From Hyphomicrobiales bacterium (lineage in GTDB: Bacteria; Pseudomonadota; Alphaproteobacteria; Rhizobiales; Beijerinckiaceae): a stretch of DNA of 64,000 nucleotides. The notes beneath the pieces were generated by a model. The model saw only the letters and a program-made list of their open reading frames with translations, ran no database searches and was not told the origin of the DNA. This document shows positions 63,196-64,000 of this stretch, piece after piece. The position numbers and the translations under genes were made by a program. The stretch's first letter is position 1. Every line of letters begins with the position of its first letter. Location of the stretch: NCBI GenBank assembly GCA_027484605.1, contig JAIXSR010000158.1:31789-95788 (forward strand), in the 5' to 3' direction.

Positions 63196-63585
63196 TCAGT
63201 TGCGGATCGCCGCCATCATGGCATTCAGGCCATCGAGCTTGCCCTGCGCGCGAAGACGGGCATCGTCGGTCTTCGCATCGCGGAGATCTTCCTCGGCATT
63301 GCGGATCTGGCCGCTCAGCGCCTCGACATTGATCTCGTCGAGCGGCACGGCCTGCTCGGCCAGCACGGTCAGGCCGACCGGCGAGACATCGGCAAACCCA
63401 CCCCGAACGAACAGCCGCTGGCCGTTATCGATGGTGACGATGCCGCTGCGCAGGGCCGACATGAAGGGCGCGTGATTCGCCAGGACCGTGATTTCCCCTT
63501 CGGAGGCGGGAACGACGACCTGCGTCGCCTCGCCCGAGAAAAGCACGCGTTCCGGAGAAACGAGTTCGAACGAGAAAGTTGCCAT
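63196..63585 (-). CDS. atpC: F1 ATP synthase epsilon subunit
   Basis: A 129-residue subunit that couples rotation of the central stalk to catalysis and can inhibit ATP hydrolysis. N-terminal beta-sandwich: FSFELVSPERVLFSGEATQV, GEITVLANHAPFMSALRSGI, GGFADVSPVGLTVLAEQAVP; the C-terminal helix pair follows (NAEEDLRDAKTDDARLRAQG). GGAG six bases before the ATG at 63585. The TGATG overlap with the upstream 77-codon gene (one base shared) shows translational coupling. It is the last gene of the operon. Confidence 0.97.
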   Translation of the reverse strand: MATFSFELVSPERVLFSGEATQVVVPASEGEITVLANHAPFMSALRSGIVTIDNGQRLFVRGGFADVSPVGLTVLAEQAVPLDEINVEALSGQIRNAEEDLRDAKTDDARLRAQGKLDGLNAMMAAIRN

Positions 63586-63818
63586 CAAAATCTCCGCCGC
63601 TTTTTCAAGCGCTTTACCGAAGAGGTCTTCGGGAATGCAAAATTAGACACAGAGAAGTCCAGCGTCTTATCGGGCAGCCAGTCAACAAACATTCGTTTGC
63701 CGCTAGCAAAACAGATCAAGAGCTCTCCATTGCGATGGCGGGCGAAGGTCTCGATAACCTCCCCGCCCAACAACTCGCGCAACCGCCTGGCTTCCCAGGC
63801 TCGGTTGTCACGAGGCAT
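63585..63818 (-). CDS. Uncharacterised 77-residue basic protein inserted between atpD and atpC
   Basis: A compact open frame starting 2 bases after the atpD stop (TGACCATG, with GAGGCGG upstream) and ending in a one-base overlap with the atpC start (TGATG). The product begins MPRDNRAWEARRLRELLGGE and includes FARHRNGELLICFASGKRMF, an acidic WLPDKTLDFSV and a very basic end (KRLKKRRRF). It is not an ATP synthase subunit I recognise and no membrane segment is visible. By hand count it is about 54% GC, falling to about 46% over 63601-63720, far below the neighbouring atp genes. The tight spacing on both sides argues that it is translated. Confidence 0.72.
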   Translation of the reverse strand: MPRDNRAWEARRLRELLGGEVIETFARHRNGELLICFASGKRMFVDWLPDKTLDFSVSNFAFPKTSSVKRLKKRRRF

Positions 63819-63820
63819 GG

Positions 63821-64000
63821 TCAGGCCGCCTCGGCCGCGAGCTTCTGGGCCTTCTGGACGGCTTCCTCGATGGTGCCGACCATGTAGAAGGCCGCTTCCG
63901 GCAGGTGGTCATACTTGCCTTCGCAGAGACCCTTGAAGCCGGCAATCGTGTCCTTCAGCGACACGAGCTTGCCCGGCGAACCGGTGAAGACTTCGGCCAC
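63821..64000 (-). CDS. atpD: F1 ATP synthase beta subunit, C-terminal 59 residues; runs off the window
   Basis: The visible end reads [57 protein letters not shown], the conserved beta-subunit C-terminal helical domain. The catalytic part is outside the window. The beta subunit is the main catalytic subunit of F1. The stop codon (63821-63823) lies 2 bases before the inserted small gene. Confidence 0.97.
   Translation of the reverse strand: MAEVFTGSPGKLVSLKDTIAGFKGLCEGKYDHLPEAAFYMVGTIEEAVQKAQKLAAEAA

Overview
The window is a dense, high-GC chromosomal segment from an alphaproteobacterium, most likely of the order Hyphomicrobiales (Rhizobiales). The assignment rests on the combination of aerobic cobaltochelatase genes (cobS, cobT), a CarD / 7Fe-ferredoxin / S4-protein / SUV3-like helicase block, an alphaproteobacterial RpoH, an NdvA-like cyclic-glucan exporter, a PutA without a DNA-binding domain next to an Lrp-type PutR, and candidate CtrA and CcrM (GANTC) sites. 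The genus cannot be fixed from the sequence alone. No phage, insertion sequence, CRISPR array or plasmid functions were seen.

Layout. 1-5.1 kb (minus strand mostly): end of a carbon-nitrogen hydrolase, grxC, comF, then argJ-mutT, a tiny Flp pilin gene and a peptidyl-prolyl isomerase, with a methyltransferase gene on the plus strand. 5.3-8.9 kb: secA behind a near-consensus promoter, then a small methyltransferase-like gene. 8.9-14.6 kb: L,D-transpeptidase lipoprotein, accA, xerD, a 49-residue membrane protein, and divergently aroK-aroB. 14.6-21.1 kb: NdvA-type ABC exporter, a PomAB/MotAB-like stator pair, a CAP-domain lipoprotein and a large MscS channel. 21.3-28.0 kb: an accessory metabolic region with an idonate/gluconate dehydrogenase pair, ACC deaminase (acdS) with its divergent Lrp-type regulator, and MarR / TctC-type binding protein / amidase. 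28.1-34.4 kb: DEAD-box helicase, lipoprotein hydrolase, tRNA-Arg(CCU), nuclease-like protein, M48 protease, rpoH. 34.5-40.8 kb: carD, fdxA, S4 protein, SUV3-like helicase, a 588-nt gene-free region rich in GANTC sites, and a DUF3108 protein. 40.9-42.0 kb: rpmB and a HAD phosphatase. 42.0-47.8 kb: a tightly overlapped operon J-domain protein / cobS / GNAT / HAD / cobT / phytase-like esterase. 47.8-57.3 kb: bolA, CorC-like protein, MFS transporter, thiolase, D,D-carboxypeptidase, EamA transporter, CobW-type GTPase and an acyl-CoA synthetase. 57.4-62.3 kb: terC behind a structured leader RNA, then putR and putA. 62.3-64.0 kb: an outer-membrane-like protein and the end of the ATP synthase operon (atpD, an inserted 77-codon gene, atpC).

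How the genes fit together. Most of the window is core housekeeping: protein export (SecA), arginine, aromatic and fatty-acid precursors, envelope synthesis, translation, heat-shock and stringent control, cobalamin, and energy. Layered on this are plant- or soil-associated functions: cyclic glucan export, ACC deamination, idonate/gluconate and amide use, and proline catabolism. Each catabolic unit has its own adjacent regulator with visible dyads in the shared promoter region. The less routine items are the terC leader RNA, the low-GC small gene between atpD and atpC, the GANTC/CtrA cluster upstream of the helicase, a CtrA-like site before the stator genes, and several very small genes (Flp pilin, 49-residue membrane protein). 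Start sites were reassigned from ribosome-binding sites and signal peptides where stated. All functional calls are by recognition of motifs and family resemblance, without database searches.
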